From Bradyrhizobium sp. sBnM-33 (GTDB taxonomy: Bacteria; Pseudomonadota; Alphaproteobacteria; Rhizobiales; Xanthobacteraceae), in NCBI RefSeq assembly GCF_032917945.1, contig NZ_CP136624.1:186001-250000 (forward strand): a stretch of 64,000 nucleotides of DNA. The letters run 5' to 3'. Shown here one piece after another: positions 39,011 to 48,639 of this stretch (position 1 is the stretch's first letter; each line of letters opens with the position of its first letter). The translations under genes were made by a program, and so were the position numbers. Under the pieces are notes generated by a model that saw nothing but the letters and a program-made list of their open reading frames with translations, had not been told where the DNA came from and did no database searches.

Positions 39011-40279
39011 TTAATCCAGAGTTTCGACCAGCCGGTGCAATGCCTCGGCCGTTGATTCACTATCGGAGACCAGCGCCAGGCGGATGTAGCCCGCGCCGGG
39101 ATTGAAGCCGTCATTCTGCAGACGCGACAAATAACTTCCGGGGATCACACGGACACCCGCATCCCGATAGAGTTTCACCGCCGCCGCCTCATCGCCACCG
39201 CGTTCGGATACATCGAGCCAGACGCAGAATCCGCCGGCCGGCCGGACATAGCCGTAGCGGCTGCCGAGAATCTGGTCGGCAAGATCGAATTTGATGCGAT
39301 ACAGGCGACGATTTTCTTCGACATGCGTCTCGTCGCTATAGGCGGCGACCGCGACGTGTTGCAGCGGCACCGGCACTTGCGGCGCCGCGACGTTGCGAAA
39401 CTCATGGAAGGCGGCGAGGAACTTGTTATCCCCGGCGGCAAAGCCGACGCGCATGCCGGGAAGATTGGAGCGCTTCGACAGCGACTGGAACACAACGACA
39501 TTGGCAAAGTCGGGCCCGGCGCATTCGAGTGCGCTGCCCGGCGCCTGCCTGGTGTAGATTTCCGAATAGCACTCGTCGCTCAGGATCATGAAGCCGTAGG
39601 CATCGGCAAGCTTCTTCAGCCGCGTGAAGTAGTCGCGCGAAGCGACCGCGCCTTGCGGGTTGGCGGGCGAGGCAATGAACATCGCAACGGTTCGGGCCAG
39701 TGTCGCCTCGTCGAGCGTGTCGAGATCCGGCAGGAATCCGTTGGCGAGCGTGGTCGGAAGGTAGACCAATTCGCAGCCTGCGGCGCGGGCGCCTGCGCCA
39801 TAGGCCGGATAGAACGGGTTGGGCATCAGGATCGCGGGCCTGCCCTTGCGCGGGCCAACATAACGGGCGGCCGTGATCGCCGCGAAAAACAGCCCCTCCC
39901 GGCTGCCGTTCAGCACCAGGATTTCACTCTCGGGGTCGATCGGGCGAGGGAGTTGGAACCGGGTCGAAAGCCAGTTGGCGGCGGCGCGCCGGAACGGCTC
40001 GATGCCCTTAGCCAATGGATAGCGGCCGAACTCTGCAATGTGTTTCGCCAGCACCGGCCCGACGAAGTCCGGAACCGGGTGCTGCGGCTCGCCTAATGAG
40101 AGCGTGATCAATGGCTTGGCCGGCTGGTAAGGCGCCAGCAGCTCGGTTGTGCGCAAAAACGGCGAGCGTTCGGCCTGACCGGCAGGAGTTGCACTGCCGG
40201 CGCCTTGCGCCACGCCGGAAGAGGCGGTCATTGCCATGTCTGAAACGCCAGCACTTTCAAAACGGTCAAAGGGACTCAA
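39011..40279 (-). CDS. Class I/II aminotransferase (possibly succinyl-diaminopimelate aminotransferase)
   Basis: PLP-dependent fold type I enzyme of 422 residues. The Schiff-base Lys is expected in [17 protein letters not shown], with [10 protein letters not shown] and [11 protein letters not shown] upstream. Some relatives in this position are annotated DapC of lysine and cell-wall synthesis, but sequence alone does not prove the substrate. A TTAA-N7-TTAA box (40323-40337) lies upstream, and ftsK follows 13 bp downstream. Confidence 0.88.
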   Translation of the reverse strand: MSPFDRFESAGVSDMAMTASSGVAQGAGSATPAGQAERSPFLRTTELLAPYQPAKPLITLSLGEPQHPVPDFVGPVLAKHIAEFGRYPLAKGIEPFRRAAANWLSTRFQLPRPIDPESEILVLNGSREGLFFAAITAARYVGPRKGRPAILMPNPFYPAYGAGARAAGCELVYLPTTLANGFLPDLDTLDEATLARTVAMFIASPANPQGAVASRDYFTRLKKLADAYGFMILSDECYSEIYTRQAPGSALECAGPDFANVVVFQSLSKRSNLPGMRVGFAAGDNKFLAAFHEFRNVAAPQVPVPLQHVAVAAYSDETHVEENRRLYRIKFDLADQILGSRYGYVRPAGGFCVWLDVSERGGDEAAAVKLYRDAGVRVIPGSYLSRLQNDGFNPGAGYIRLALVSDSESTAEALHRLVETLD

Positions 40280-40322
40280 GCGAGCCCCGGAAACCCATCA
40301 AACCACCATAGATACGGCGAGG

Positions 40323-40341
40323 TTAAGACGCGATTAACCAT
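40323..40341. promoter_or_regulatory. CtrA-type binding site (TTAA-N7-TTAACC)
   Basis: TTAA at 40323-40326 is followed after exactly seven bases by TTAACCAT at 40334-40341, matching the TTAA-N7-TTAAC consensus of the alphaproteobacterial cell-cycle regulator CtrA. It lies 44 bp upstream of the aminotransferase start and could also affect the rightward antitoxin gene. Confidence 0.6.
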
Positions 40342-40365
40342 CGGCTGGTCTGGACAATTTGCGGA

Positions 40366-40395
40366 GTATTACCATATTTTCACTAGGTATTACCA
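40366..40395. promoter_or_regulatory. Direct repeat upstream of the antitoxin, possible operator
   Basis: GTATTACCA occurs at 40366-40374 and 40387-40395, 21 bp apart (two helical turns), just upstream of the strong AGGAGG ribosome site of the AbrB-like gene. Such spacing suits autoregulation by an AbrB-family dimer. Confidence 0.5.
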
Positions 40396-40413
40396 AGGCC
40401 AGAGGAGGTTCCC

Positions 40414-40650
40414 ATGGCAACGACGGTTACGAGCAAGGGCCAAGTGACGATTCCGAAACGAGTCCGCGACTATTTGGGCATTCAGCCCGGCAGTCAGATC
40501 GATTTCCGTCGTAGTGCCGATGGCGGCGTGGTGATCGAGAAAGCCGATGGGCCTCGGCCGCCCAGCAGGTTTGCCAAGGCGCGCGGGTCGGCTGGGCCGG
40601 GCATGACGACCGATGAGTTGATGGCTCTCTTGCGTGGCGAACCGGAATGA
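40414..40650 (+). CDS. AbrB/MazE-family antitoxin
   Basis: The 78-residue protein has the swapped-hairpin AbrB DNA-binding fold: VTSKGQVTIPKRVRDYLGI (residues 4-22) then GSQIDFRRS. The C-terminal half is the likely toxin-binding segment, ending in TDELMALLRG. The ribosome site AGAGGAGG is near perfect. Its stop overlaps the PIN-domain gene by ATGA, so the pair forms a VapBC-type toxin-antitoxin module. Confidence 0.92.
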   Translation: MATTVTSKGQVTIPKRVRDYLGIQPGSQIDFRRSADGGVVIEKADGPRPPSRFAKARGSAGPGMTTDELMALLRGEPE

Positions 40651-41057
40651 CGCTCGTCGATTCGAATGTCCTCCTGGATGTCATCACCGACGGTGAGGTA
40701 TGGGCGGACTGGGCGCAAGAACAGCTCGAACAAGCAGCTTCCTCCGGGCCGCTTGTCATCAATGACGTCATCTATTCCGAGATATCGACACGGTACGCGA
40801 CGGTCGAAGGCGTGGACGCGATGCTCCGCAATTTGGACATCGACTTGGCGACGATCCCGCGCGCCGCTCTCTTTCTCGCTGGCAAAGCTTACCTGCGGTA
40901 CCGCAGCGCCGGGGGGCTTCGTACTGGCGTGCTGGCGGATTTCTTCATTGGCGCTCACGCCGCTGTCGAACAGCTACCGCTTCTGACACGCGATGCAAAG
41001 CGCTACCGAACCTATTTCCCCACGCTCGAGCTGATCACACCAGAACGCGAACAATAG
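40647..41057 (+). CDS. VapC-family PIN-domain toxin
   Basis: Predicted RNase toxin of 136 residues. The PIN-domain acids are D5 (VDSNVLLD), E47-like (SEISTRY) and the C-terminal D-containing RTGVLADFFIGAHA and LLTRDAKRYRTYFP. Targets of related VapC toxins are tRNAs or rRNA; the target here is unknown. It is coupled to the antitoxin gene. Confidence 0.92.
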   Translation: MTLVDSNVLLDVITDGEVWADWAQEQLEQAASSGPLVINDVIYSEISTRYATVEGVDAMLRNLDIDLATIPRAALFLAGKAYLRYRSAGGLRTGVLADFFIGAHAAVEQLPLLTRDAKRYRTYFPTLELITPEREQ

Positions 41058-41111
41058 CCCCAGCGTCCGACCGCCCCCGGGCAGCAAGCACTTTTCGGGC
41101 GAGGCGAGCAC

Positions 41112-41146
41112 AAAAAGAAAGGGGCTCCAACTTGCGCTGGAGCCCC
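41112..41146 (-). terminator. Intrinsic terminator of amtB (first module)
   Basis: Inverted repeat GGGGCTCCA (41121-41129) and TGGAGCCCC (41138-41146); read leftward it is followed by TTTCTTTTTG. The T-tract is on the minus-strand side, matching the leftward amtB gene, which ends at 41228. Confidence 0.9.
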
Positions 41147-41227
41147 TCAACGGTCAGGGCATTGCCGGGTATGTGCCCGAACCGGAGTTGTGGATGCGAC
41201 CCTGGAAGGATCGCACCCCGGGAGAAC

Positions 41228-42670
41228 TTACATGTTGTAGGCGCGCTCGGTGTGCTCGGTGACGTCGAGGCCTTCACGCTCGGTCTCGACGTTGACGCGC
41301 AGCCCGACGATCACATCGACGACCTTGAACAGGATTGCCGAGCCGATGCCCGACCACACCAGCGTGGTGCAGACGCCCCACAGCTGCGAGGTCATCTGGG
41401 CGACGAAGTCGTAGTCGGCGATCTTGCCGGCGACGTAATCCATGACGCCGGTGCCGCCAAGCGCCGGATTCACCAGGATGCCGGTGCCGAGCGCGCCGAC
41501 GATGCCACCGACGCAGTGGACCCCGAACACGTCGAGCGAGTCGTCATAGCCGAGCGAGTTCTTCACCACCGTGCAGAAGAACAGGCAGACGACGCCGACC
41601 ACGAGACCGAGCACGATCGCGCCCATCGGACCAGCAAAGCCGGCCGCAGGCGTGACCGCCACGAGACCCGCCACCGCGCCCGACAACGCGCCGAGCACGG
41701 AAGGGTGGCCTTTGACGATCCATTCCGCGAACATCCAGGCCATCGCCGCCGCTGCGGTCGCAACGAAGGAGTTGGTCATGGCAAGTGCGGCGCCGCCAGA
41801 GGCTTCGAGGTTCGATCCGGCGTTAAAGCCGAACCAGCCGACCCAGAGCAGCGAAGCGCCGATCATGGTCATGGTCAGCGAGTGCGGAGCCATCAGCTCC
41901 TTGCCGTAGCCGACGCGCTTGCCGATCAGGAGCGCACCGACCAGACCGGCGATACCGGCATTGATGTGCACCACGGTGCCACCGGCAAAGTCGATCGCGC
42001 CCTTCTTGAAGATCCAGCCGGCATCGGCGTTGATCTCGTCGAGCTTGGCCTGCGCCGCGGTCTTCGCCGCACCGTCAGTCGCTGCGGCAAGCGCCTTGGC
42101 TGCGTCCGTGATCAAGTCCGGTCCCGGCCAATACCAAACCATGTGTGCGATCGGGAGGTAGATCAGTGTGACCCAGAGCGGAACAAACAGGGCAATCGCG
42201 GCGAACTTCATGCGTTCGGCGAAGGCGCCGACGATGAGGGCGGGGGTGATTGCCGCGAACGTCATCTGGAAGCAGATATAGATAAGCTCGGAGATGTTGG
42301 CGTCGACACTGAAGGTCGCCGCTTTCGAATCGGTCGTCACGCCCATCAGGAAGGCCTTCGAGAAGCCGCCGATGAAGTCGGAACCGCCGGTGAAGGCGAG
42401 GCTGTAGCCGTAGAGCGCCCAGAGCAGGACGACGATGCAGACGGTATAGAAAACCTGCATCAGTACCGAGAGCATGTTCTTGGAACGGACGAGACCGCCG
42501 TAGAACAGAGCGAGGCCGGGGATCGTCATCAACAGCACCAGCACTGTCGACGTCAGCATCCAGGCGTTGTCACCCTTGTTGACGGTTGGCTCGGCGTAAG
42601 CAGCGGTCGCGGCGAACAGGCCGACTGCGAGGGCCGCCAGTCCCGCGCCATGGGGACGTTTGAACGTCAT
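41228..42670 (-). CDS. amtB: Ammonium transporter AmtB, first module
   Basis: Channel that passes ammonia across the inner membrane. It has a signal-peptide-like N-terminus (cleavage after AYAE region), eleven predicted membrane helices and the twin-His pore residues in GGTVVHINAGIAG and DVFGVHCVGGIVG. At 480 residues it is longer than E. coli AmtB because of an extended loop around residues 160-200. The GlnK partner gene lies 38 bp upstream. A second, diverged copy follows at 43354. Confidence 0.95.
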   Translation of the reverse strand: MTFKRPHGAGLAALAVGLFAATAAYAEPTVNKGDNAWMLTSTVLVLLMTIPGLALFYGGLVRSKNMLSVLMQVFYTVCIVVLLWALYGYSLAFTGGSDFIGGFSKAFLMGVTTDSKAATFSVDANISELIYICFQMTFAAITPALIVGAFAERMKFAAIALFVPLWVTLIYLPIAHMVWYWPGPDLITDAAKALAAATDGAAKTAAQAKLDEINADAGWIFKKGAIDFAGGTVVHINAGIAGLVGALLIGKRVGYGKELMAPHSLTMTMIGASLLWVGWFGFNAGSNLEASGGAALAMTNSFVATAAAAMAWMFAEWIVKGHPSVLGALSGAVAGLVAVTPAAGFAGPMGAIVLGLVVGVVCLFFCTVVKNSLGYDDSLDVFGVHCVGGIVGALGTGILVNPALGGTGVMDYVAGKIADYDFVAQMTSQLWGVCTTLVWSGIGSAILFKVVDVIVGLRVNVETEREGLDVTEHTERAYNM

Positions 42671-42708
42671 TTGAATTTACTCCTAAGTGGTAAGGTTTGT
42701 GCGCGAAA

Positions 42709-43047
42709 TCAGAGGGCCGCGGCATCTGCCTCGCCGGTGCGGATGCGGACCGCGTGGTCGAGGTTGATGACGAAGATCTTGCCGTCGCCGATCTGTCCGG
42801 TTTTGGCGGCCGATGTGATGGCGTCGATGGTTTTGTCGACCTGGTCCGAAGCGACCGCGACCTCGATCTTGATCTTGGGCAGGAAGCTCACGGCGTATTC
42901 GGCGCCACGATAGATTTCCGTATGGCCCTTCTGGCGGCCATAACCTTTGACTTCCGTCACCGTGAGACCGTGAACGCCAATGGCGGTCAGGGCGTCCCGG
43001 ACTTCTTCGAGTTTGAATGGCTTGATGATCGCCATAACAATTTTCAT
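42709..43047 (-). CDS. glnK: PII signal protein GlnK, first module
   Basis: Trimeric nitrogen sensor that blocks AmtB when nitrogen is plentiful. The 112-residue PII fold has the T-loop with the uridylylatable Tyr in RGAEYAV, the ATP-binding [20 protein letters not shown], and the C-terminal GKIFVINLDHAVRIRTGE. It is followed by amtB in the same transcript. Confidence 0.96.
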   Translation of the reverse strand: MKIVMAIIKPFKLEEVRDALTAIGVHGLTVTEVKGYGRQKGHTEIYRGAEYAVSFLPKIKIEVAVASDQVDKTIDAITSAAKTGQIGDGKIFVINLDHAVRIRTGEADAAAL

Positions 43048-43353
43048 GGGTCTTGGTCCCCGCTTGGGCCCGGGTCAGCGGACCGGGCGTTCTCGACTGA
43101 GGTTCACCACGCGGAGATGTTCACTACGCGGGCACAGCCGGGACCAATAGAATCAAATGCCGTGCCAGATCGCGATCGTGCCCTAACAGATTATGAATCC
43201 GGACCTTTTCGCCGTTTGCGGGAATTGCACCTTCCTGCGCCATTCCGTCGCGCCCAAAGCTTAGTCAGGCCTGCTCAAATCATGAGCAGGGCCCGACTGC
43301 CGGCGCAATCGTGCTCAGTAGCAGGGCAAGAAAACGGTAATAAGGTGGGTGGC
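43048..43353. promoter_or_regulatory. Gap between the two glnK-amtB modules
   Basis: No gene. Read leftward, 43167-43153 holds TGGCACGGCATTTGA, a perfect -24 half (TGGCACG) with the -12 C replaced by A, so a weak sigma-54-type promoter for the first glnK is possible. A 7-bp inverted repeat CCTGCTC/GAGCAGG (43270-43290) may mark the end of the second amtB transcript. No clear NtrC site was found. Confidence 0.45.
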
Positions 43354-44661
43354 CTATTGCAGGGCTTCGCCGTGCTGCGAGATGTCGAGGCCTTCCAGCT
43401 CCTGCTGCAACGATACCCGCAGGGGCGCGAACACGCCCACTAGCTTGAGCAGGAGAAAGGTAATGCCGCCAGACCAGACGAGGGTAACCGCGACGCCATA
43501 AAGCTGGGTCAGTACCTGCTGAGCATTGCCCTCGATCAGGCCGGCAGTGCCCCCGATCGCGTTCACCGCGAAGACCCCGGCGAGCAATGTGCCGGTCAAT
43601 CCGCCAATGCCGTGAACGCCGAACACGTCGAGCGAGTCGTCATACTTGAGGCGCTGCTTGAGCCACGTGCAGGCCCAGAAGCAGAGGGTTCCCGCGACGA
43701 CGCCGATCAAGACGCCATGCCACGGCGCAACGAATCCGGAGGCTGGCGTGATTGTGCCGAGGCCCGCAATCGCGCCCGATATCATGCCGAGTACCGACGG
43801 TTTGCGCCGCGTCGCCCATTCGATCGCTCCCCATGTCAGCGCGCCGGCACAGGCGGCCAGATGGGTCGCGGTGATCGCCATGACCGCACGCGAATTCGCG
43901 GCCAGCGCCGAGCCGCCGTTGAAGCCGAACCAGCCAACCCACAACAATCCGGTGCCGATCACGGCCAGCGACAGATCAAACGGCGCGAGATTCTCGCTGC
44001 CATAGCCGTGACGCCGGCCAATTACCGTCGCGGCAACCAGTCCGCCAACACCGGCGGAAAGATGCACGACGAGGCCGCCGGCGAAATCCAGCACGCCCAT
44101 GGTGGCAAGGAAACCGCCGCCCCATACCCAGTGCGCAAGCGGCACATAGACGAACATGAACCAGCCGACAGAGAACAGGAGATAGGCCGAGAAACGCATC
44201 CGGTCGGCCACCGCGCCCGCCACCAGCGCCACCGTGATGATCGCAAACGTCATCTGGTACAGCATGAAAAGCGCTTCCGGAATCGTCTTCGCCGCCGGAT
44301 TGACGCTTTCCATCGTCATGCCGATCAGAAACCAGCGATCGAGCGTGCCGATCCAGGCGCCGTCGCCGACGAAGGCGAGCGAGTAGCCGAAGGCCACCCA
44401 GAGAATCGAGATGATCGCGACGGCGGCGAGGCTCTGCGCCATGGTCGCCAGCACGTTCTTCTTGCGCACCATGCCGGAATAGAACAGCGCCAGGCCCGGT
44501 ATCGTCATCATCAGCACCAGCGCGGTGGCGACGATCATCCACGCGGTGTCGGCGGCACTGATGCTGGACGTCTCGGCTTGCGCCGGCGTGATGACTGCGA
44601 AGCTCGCCGCAAGAGTAATGAGCGCAGCATTGCCTGCTGCACGATACGATGCTGCCCCCAT
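43354..44661 (-). CDS. amtB: Ammonium transporter AmtB, second module
   Basis: Second ammonium channel, 435 residues, with signal-peptide-like N-terminus (NAALITLAASFAVITPAQA), eleven predicted helices and both pore His residues in GGLVVHLSAGVGG and DVFGVHGIGGLTG. It shares the VLMMTIPGLALFYSGMVRKKN start with the first AmtB but is clearly diverged, so the two are an old duplication. Its glnK lies 91 bp upstream. Confidence 0.95.
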   Translation of the reverse strand: MGAASYRAAGNAALITLAASFAVITPAQAETSSISAADTAWMIVATALVLMMTIPGLALFYSGMVRKKNVLATMAQSLAAVAIISILWVAFGYSLAFVGDGAWIGTLDRWFLIGMTMESVNPAAKTIPEALFMLYQMTFAIITVALVAGAVADRMRFSAYLLFSVGWFMFVYVPLAHWVWGGGFLATMGVLDFAGGLVVHLSAGVGGLVAATVIGRRHGYGSENLAPFDLSLAVIGTGLLWVGWFGFNGGSALAANSRAVMAITATHLAACAGALTWGAIEWATRRKPSVLGMISGAIAGLGTITPASGFVAPWHGVLIGVVAGTLCFWACTWLKQRLKYDDSLDVFGVHGIGGLTGTLLAGVFAVNAIGGTAGLIEGNAQQVLTQLYGVAVTLVWSGGITFLLLKLVGVFAPLRVSLQQELEGLDISQHGEALQ

Positions 44662-44752
44662 AAAATTCCCCCGGCCTGTTGTCGTTTCGTTGCCGTTTCT
44701 TGGCTTCGCGCGTTCAGCTTCGTTGCTGCCGCGCCTTCAATTCCGTGATGTC

Positions 44753-45247
<495 letters not shown>

Positions 45248-45252
45248 TCACT

Positions 45253-45268
45253 GTACAGGCACCTGTAC
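45253..45268. promoter_or_regulatory. Palindrome GTACAGG-CA-CCTGTAC
   Basis: A 7-bp inverted repeat with a 2-bp centre lies between the leftward glnK module and the rightward GYF-domain gene. It could be an operator for either direction; no matching regulator is known from the sequence. Confidence 0.4.
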
Positions 45269-45341
45269 CGTCCGCCAAAATGCGGTTTCACCCCCAGCCG
45301 CCCGCCGGCTACCTCCATTTTCCACGGCTCAAGGAAATAAA

Positions 45342-46229
45342 ATGTCGAACCGATCGTGGTTTTATGCAGCCAACGGCCAGCAACAGGGCCCTTATCCGGA
45401 GGGCCAGCTTCGTGACCTCATTACCCGCGGCATGGTCGGGGCGGATACGCTGGTCTGGACCGAGGGAATGTCGGGCTGGCAGCGGGCAGGAGAAATTCCG
45501 GGGATGATCCCCGGCGGATCAGGCCCGCCCTCTTTCGCGCAACCCGGTGGCCCAGCTAAGGCTGCAGGTGGAGGTTACGGCGGCGGTGCGCTGTCGATCG
45601 ATGTCGGCCTGTGGGAGCTCCTCGGGCGCAGCCTTGTGTTCATCATCGGCATGGTGCTGGTGATTCCGGCGCCTTGGGTTGCGACATGGTTCTATCGCTG
45701 GATCTTTTCCCGGCTTTACGTGCCGGGCCGACCAAACGTCGCCTTCGACGGCCAGCCGCTCGACATCTGGTACGTCTTCATTGCGATCGGCATTCTGACC
45801 TATGTGGGCTCGGCCGACCTCTATTACCTGCAATACCTCTCGATTCCGATACAGGCCGTGCTGTCCTGGATGGTCATTCGCTGGGTTGCTTCGAATCTGA
45901 GCTCCAACGGCCAGCCACTTCCGATCGCCTTCAACGGCAGCGCGTTGGGCTATGTCGGCTGGCATGTCCTGTTGTATGTGTCCTTCATTACCATCGTCGG
46001 CTGGGCCTGGGTGGTCACGGCTTGGATGCGCTGGATCGGCCGCAACATCGACGGCACGCATCGCGAGGTCATCTTCACCGCGTCCGGACTGGAAGTGTTG
46101 TGGCGAACCCTCGTGTTTGTGATCGCCTGCATCTTTATCATTCCGATCCCGTGGATGTTGGCCTGGTACGCGCGCTGGTACGCGTCGCAATTCGCGCTGG
46201 CCGAGCGCGGAACGCTGGCGAACGCCTAA
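45342..46229 (+). CDS. GYF_2/DUF4339 protein with repeated membrane units
   Basis: Unknown function, 295 residues. The N-terminal GYF_2-type domain (residues 3-52) starts SWFYAANGQQQGPYPEGQL and includes LVWTEGMSGWQ. After a Gly/Pro linker the rest consists of about four tandem units of about 48 residues with a helix, a W-x3-W-x2-R-W pattern and an F-x-G turn; unit starts are near residues 88, 145, 198 and 245. DUF898-like families have comparable repeats. A membrane role is inferred. Confidence 0.75.
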   Translation: MSNRSWFYAANGQQQGPYPEGQLRDLITRGMVGADTLVWTEGMSGWQRAGEIPGMIPGGSGPPSFAQPGGPAKAAGGGYGGGALSIDVGLWELLGRSLVFIIGMVLVIPAPWVATWFYRWIFSRLYVPGRPNVAFDGQPLDIWYVFIAIGILTYVGSADLYYLQYLSIPIQAVLSWMVIRWVASNLSSNGQPLPIAFNGSALGYVGWHVLLYVSFITIVGWAWVVTAWMRWIGRNIDGTHREVIFTASGLEVLWRTLVFVIACIFIIPIPWMLAWYARWYASQFALAERGTLANA

Positions 46230-46242
46230 CGCGCCCGCCCCC

Positions 46243-47103
46243 TCACTTGCGCTGGCGCACCGAGCCTTCCTGGGCGACCGACGCCACCAGTGTGCCGTCC
46301 GGCTTGAAGATCAGGCCGCGGGTCAATCCGCGGCCGTCCTGCGCGCTCGGCGAATCCTGCGCGTAGAGCAACCATTCGTCGGCGCGGAACGGCCGGTGAA
46401 ACCACATCGCGTGGTCGAGGCTCGCCGGCATCATGCGCTTGTCAAACAGCGTACGGCCGTAGCGCGCCATCACTGCGTCGAGCAGCGAGAAGTCCGATGC
46501 ATAGGCCAGTGCGCACATGTGCAGAGCCGGATCGTCGGGCAACTTGGCCGCGGTGCGGATCCAGACATGGATGCGCCCGTCGTCGATCTTCTGGCCGAAA
46601 TAGCGGCCGAGCTCGACCGGACGCAGTTCGATCGGCCGGTCGGATTCGTAATAGCGGCGGATGAATTCCGGCATCTCCCGGAACATCGGCTGTTTTGCCA
46701 CTTCCTCCGCCGTGAGTTTCTCCGGGGGCGGCACATCAGGCATCTTGTCCTGATGATTGAACTCACCTTCCTCCTCGGCATGAAAAGAAACCATGATGGA
46801 AAAGATCGCATTGCCGTGCTGGATCGCGGTGACGCGCCTTGTCGAGTAGCTCTTGCCGTCGCGCAGCCGCTCGACCTCGTAGATGATCGGAATCTGCGGA
46901 TCGCCGGGCAGGATGAAATAGCAATGGATGGAATGCGGCAGGCGGCCTTCGACAGTGCGACATGCCGCGACCATGGCCTGCCCGATCACCTGTCCGCCGA
47001 ACACCCGCTGCCAGCTGGTCTTCGGGCTGTTGCCGCGGAACAGGTTCACCTCGAGCGGCTCCAGATCGAGAATGGAAATCAGGTCAATCAGGCCTTTGGA
47101 CAT
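46243..47103 (-). CDS. tesB: Acyl-CoA thioesterase II
   Basis: Hydrolyses acyl-CoA to fatty acid and CoA. The double hot-dog fold is seen as FGGQVIGQAMVAA (about residue 35) and the C-terminal SLDHAMWFHRPFRADEWLLY and GLIFKPDGTLVASVAQEGSVR, with the catalytic Asp in SLDH. From the ATG at 47103 it has 286 residues; the frame extends upstream only through a palindromic repeat. Confidence 0.93.
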   Translation of the reverse strand: MSKGLIDLISILDLEPLEVNLFRGNSPKTSWQRVFGGQVIGQAMVAACRTVEGRLPHSIHCYFILPGDPQIPIIYEVERLRDGKSYSTRRVTAIQHGNAIFSIMVSFHAEEEGEFNHQDKMPDVPPPEKLTAEEVAKQPMFREMPEFIRRYYESDRPIELRPVELGRYFGQKIDDGRIHVWIRTAAKLPDDPALHMCALAYASDFSLLDAVMARYGRTLFDKRMMPASLDHAMWFHRPFRADEWLLYAQDSPSAQDGRGLTRGLIFKPDGTLVASVAQEGSVRQRK

Positions 47104-47130
47104 GGTGGTGCTTTCAATTCGTGGAGGCGC

Positions 47131-47223
47131 CGTCATTCCGGGGCGCCTCGAAGAGGCGAACCCGGAATCCCGTGCCAAACCTCTGGATTCCGGGTTCGCG
47201 CTAGCGCGCGTCCCGGAATGACG
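47131..47223. repeat. Palindromic repeat, CGTCATTCCGG family
   Basis: It starts CGTCATTCCGGGGCGCC and ends GCGTCCCGGAATGACGG, in the divergent gap between tesB and the hydroxylase gene. Confidence 0.8.
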
Positions 47224-47315
47224 GTCTGGTTAAGGACCTTGTTTCTCGGCCCTGTTTCGCCCAGCTATTATCAGGTAGCAAGTCTGGTCTGAGGGCGTAA
47301 CCAGGTACGGATCGC

Positions 47316-48533
47316 ATGGCGACACAGCGAAGTATTGTCATCTGCGGCGGCGCCTTTGCAGGGCTGGCGCTGGCGCTGGCGCTCCGCCAGGGCCTTGGCG
47401 CGGAGATTCCCGTCGTCGTCGCCGATCCCGCACTCGGGGTGCGGCCGAGCCGCGATCCACGCGCGACCGCCATTGTGGCCGCCTGCCGGCGGCTTTTCGA
47501 GACGCTCGGCGTCTGGAATCAGGTGTCGGATTCGCAAGCCATCCTCGACATGGTCGTCACCGATTCCAGGTTGGATGACGCGACGCGCCCGGTGTTCCTG
47601 ACGTTTGCCGGAGATGTCGAGCCCGGCGAGCCGTTTGCCCACATGGTCGACAATCGCCGGCTGATCGATGCGCTGGTAGAGCGCGCCGAGGCCGAAGGCA
47701 TCGATCTCCAGGCTACCGCCGTTTCGACCTACGATTCACGTTCCGATGGCGTCACGGTGACGCTCGCCGACGGCGCTGTCATCGAGGCAAGCCTGCTGGT
47801 CGCCGCCGACGGCGCGCGCTCAAGACTGCGCGAGCGCGCCGGCATTGCCACCCATGGCTGGGACTACGATCAATCCGGCATCGTCGTCACTGTCGGCCAT
47901 GAGCGGGATCATCACGGCCGCGCCGAAGAGCATTTTCTTCCGGCGGGTCCGTTCGCGATCCTGCCGCTGAGCGGAAAGCGCTCGTCGCTGGTGTGGACCG
48001 AGACCCGAAGCGAAGCCACGCGCATCACCGCGCTTGGCGAAGCCGAATTCCACGATGAGCTCGAGAAGCGCTTCGGGTTGCATCTCGGCGAGATCAAGGC
48101 GCTCGACAAGCCGCGCGCGTTTCCGCTCGGCTATTTCGTCGCGCGCTCATTCGTCGCCGAGCGGCTAGCGCTGGTCGGCGACGCCGCGCATGTGATTCAT
48201 CCGATCGCGGGGCAGGGGCTCAACATGGGCCTGAAGGACGTCGCGGCGCTGGCCGAAGTCGTGGTCGACGCGGCGCGGCTCGGCATTGATCCCGGGCAGG
48301 CCGATGTCCTCGACCGCTACCAGCGCTGGCGGCGGTTCGACACCATGGCGATGGGAGTTGCGACCAACTCGCTGAATTTTCTGTTCTCGAACGAATCGAC
48401 GCTGTTGCGCACCGTGCGCGATATCGGCCTCGGCCTCGTCGATCGCGCGCCGCCGCTGAAGAATTTGTTCATCCGCCAGGCGGCGGGATTGTCGGGCGAG
48501 GTGCCGCGGCTGTTGAAGGGCGAGGCGCTGTAG
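47316..48533 (+). CDS. UbiH/Coq6-family FAD-dependent hydroxylase
   Basis: Probable ring hydroxylase of ubiquinone synthesis. The Rossmann start CGGAFAGLALALALRQG lacks a perfect GxGxxG but fits the family; the C-terminal FAD motif LVGDAAHVIHPIAGQGLNMG is intact. At 405 residues the length is normal. Which ring position it acts on cannot be told. It is divergent from tesB. Confidence 0.9.
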   Translation: MATQRSIVICGGAFAGLALALALRQGLGAEIPVVVADPALGVRPSRDPRATAIVAACRRLFETLGVWNQVSDSQAILDMVVTDSRLDDATRPVFLTFAGDVEPGEPFAHMVDNRRLIDALVERAEAEGIDLQATAVSTYDSRSDGVTVTLADGAVIEASLLVAADGARSRLRERAGIATHGWDYDQSGIVVTVGHERDHHGRAEEHFLPAGPFAILPLSGKRSSLVWTETRSEATRITALGEAEFHDELEKRFGLHLGEIKALDKPRAFPLGYFVARSFVAERLALVGDAAHVIHPIAGQGLNMGLKDVAALAEVVVDAARLGIDPGQADVLDRYQRWRRFDTMAMGVATNSLNFLFSNESTLLRTVRDIGLGLVDRAPPLKNLFIRQAAGLSGEVPRLLKGEAL

Positions 48534-48543
48534 TTTCTCTTGT

Positions 48544-48627
48544 CGTAGCCCGCATGCAGCGAAGCGAAATCCGGGAACGCGCGAGTTGAAAGACCCCGGA
48601 TTGCGCTACGCTCCATCCGGGCTACGG
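48544..48627. repeat. Palindromic repeat, GTAGCCCG family
   Basis: It starts CGTAGCCCGCATGCAGCG and ends CTCCATCCGGGCTACGG. A larger member with an extra module is at 57194-57320. Confidence 0.75.
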
Positions 48628-48639
48628 AGACGTCTGCTA

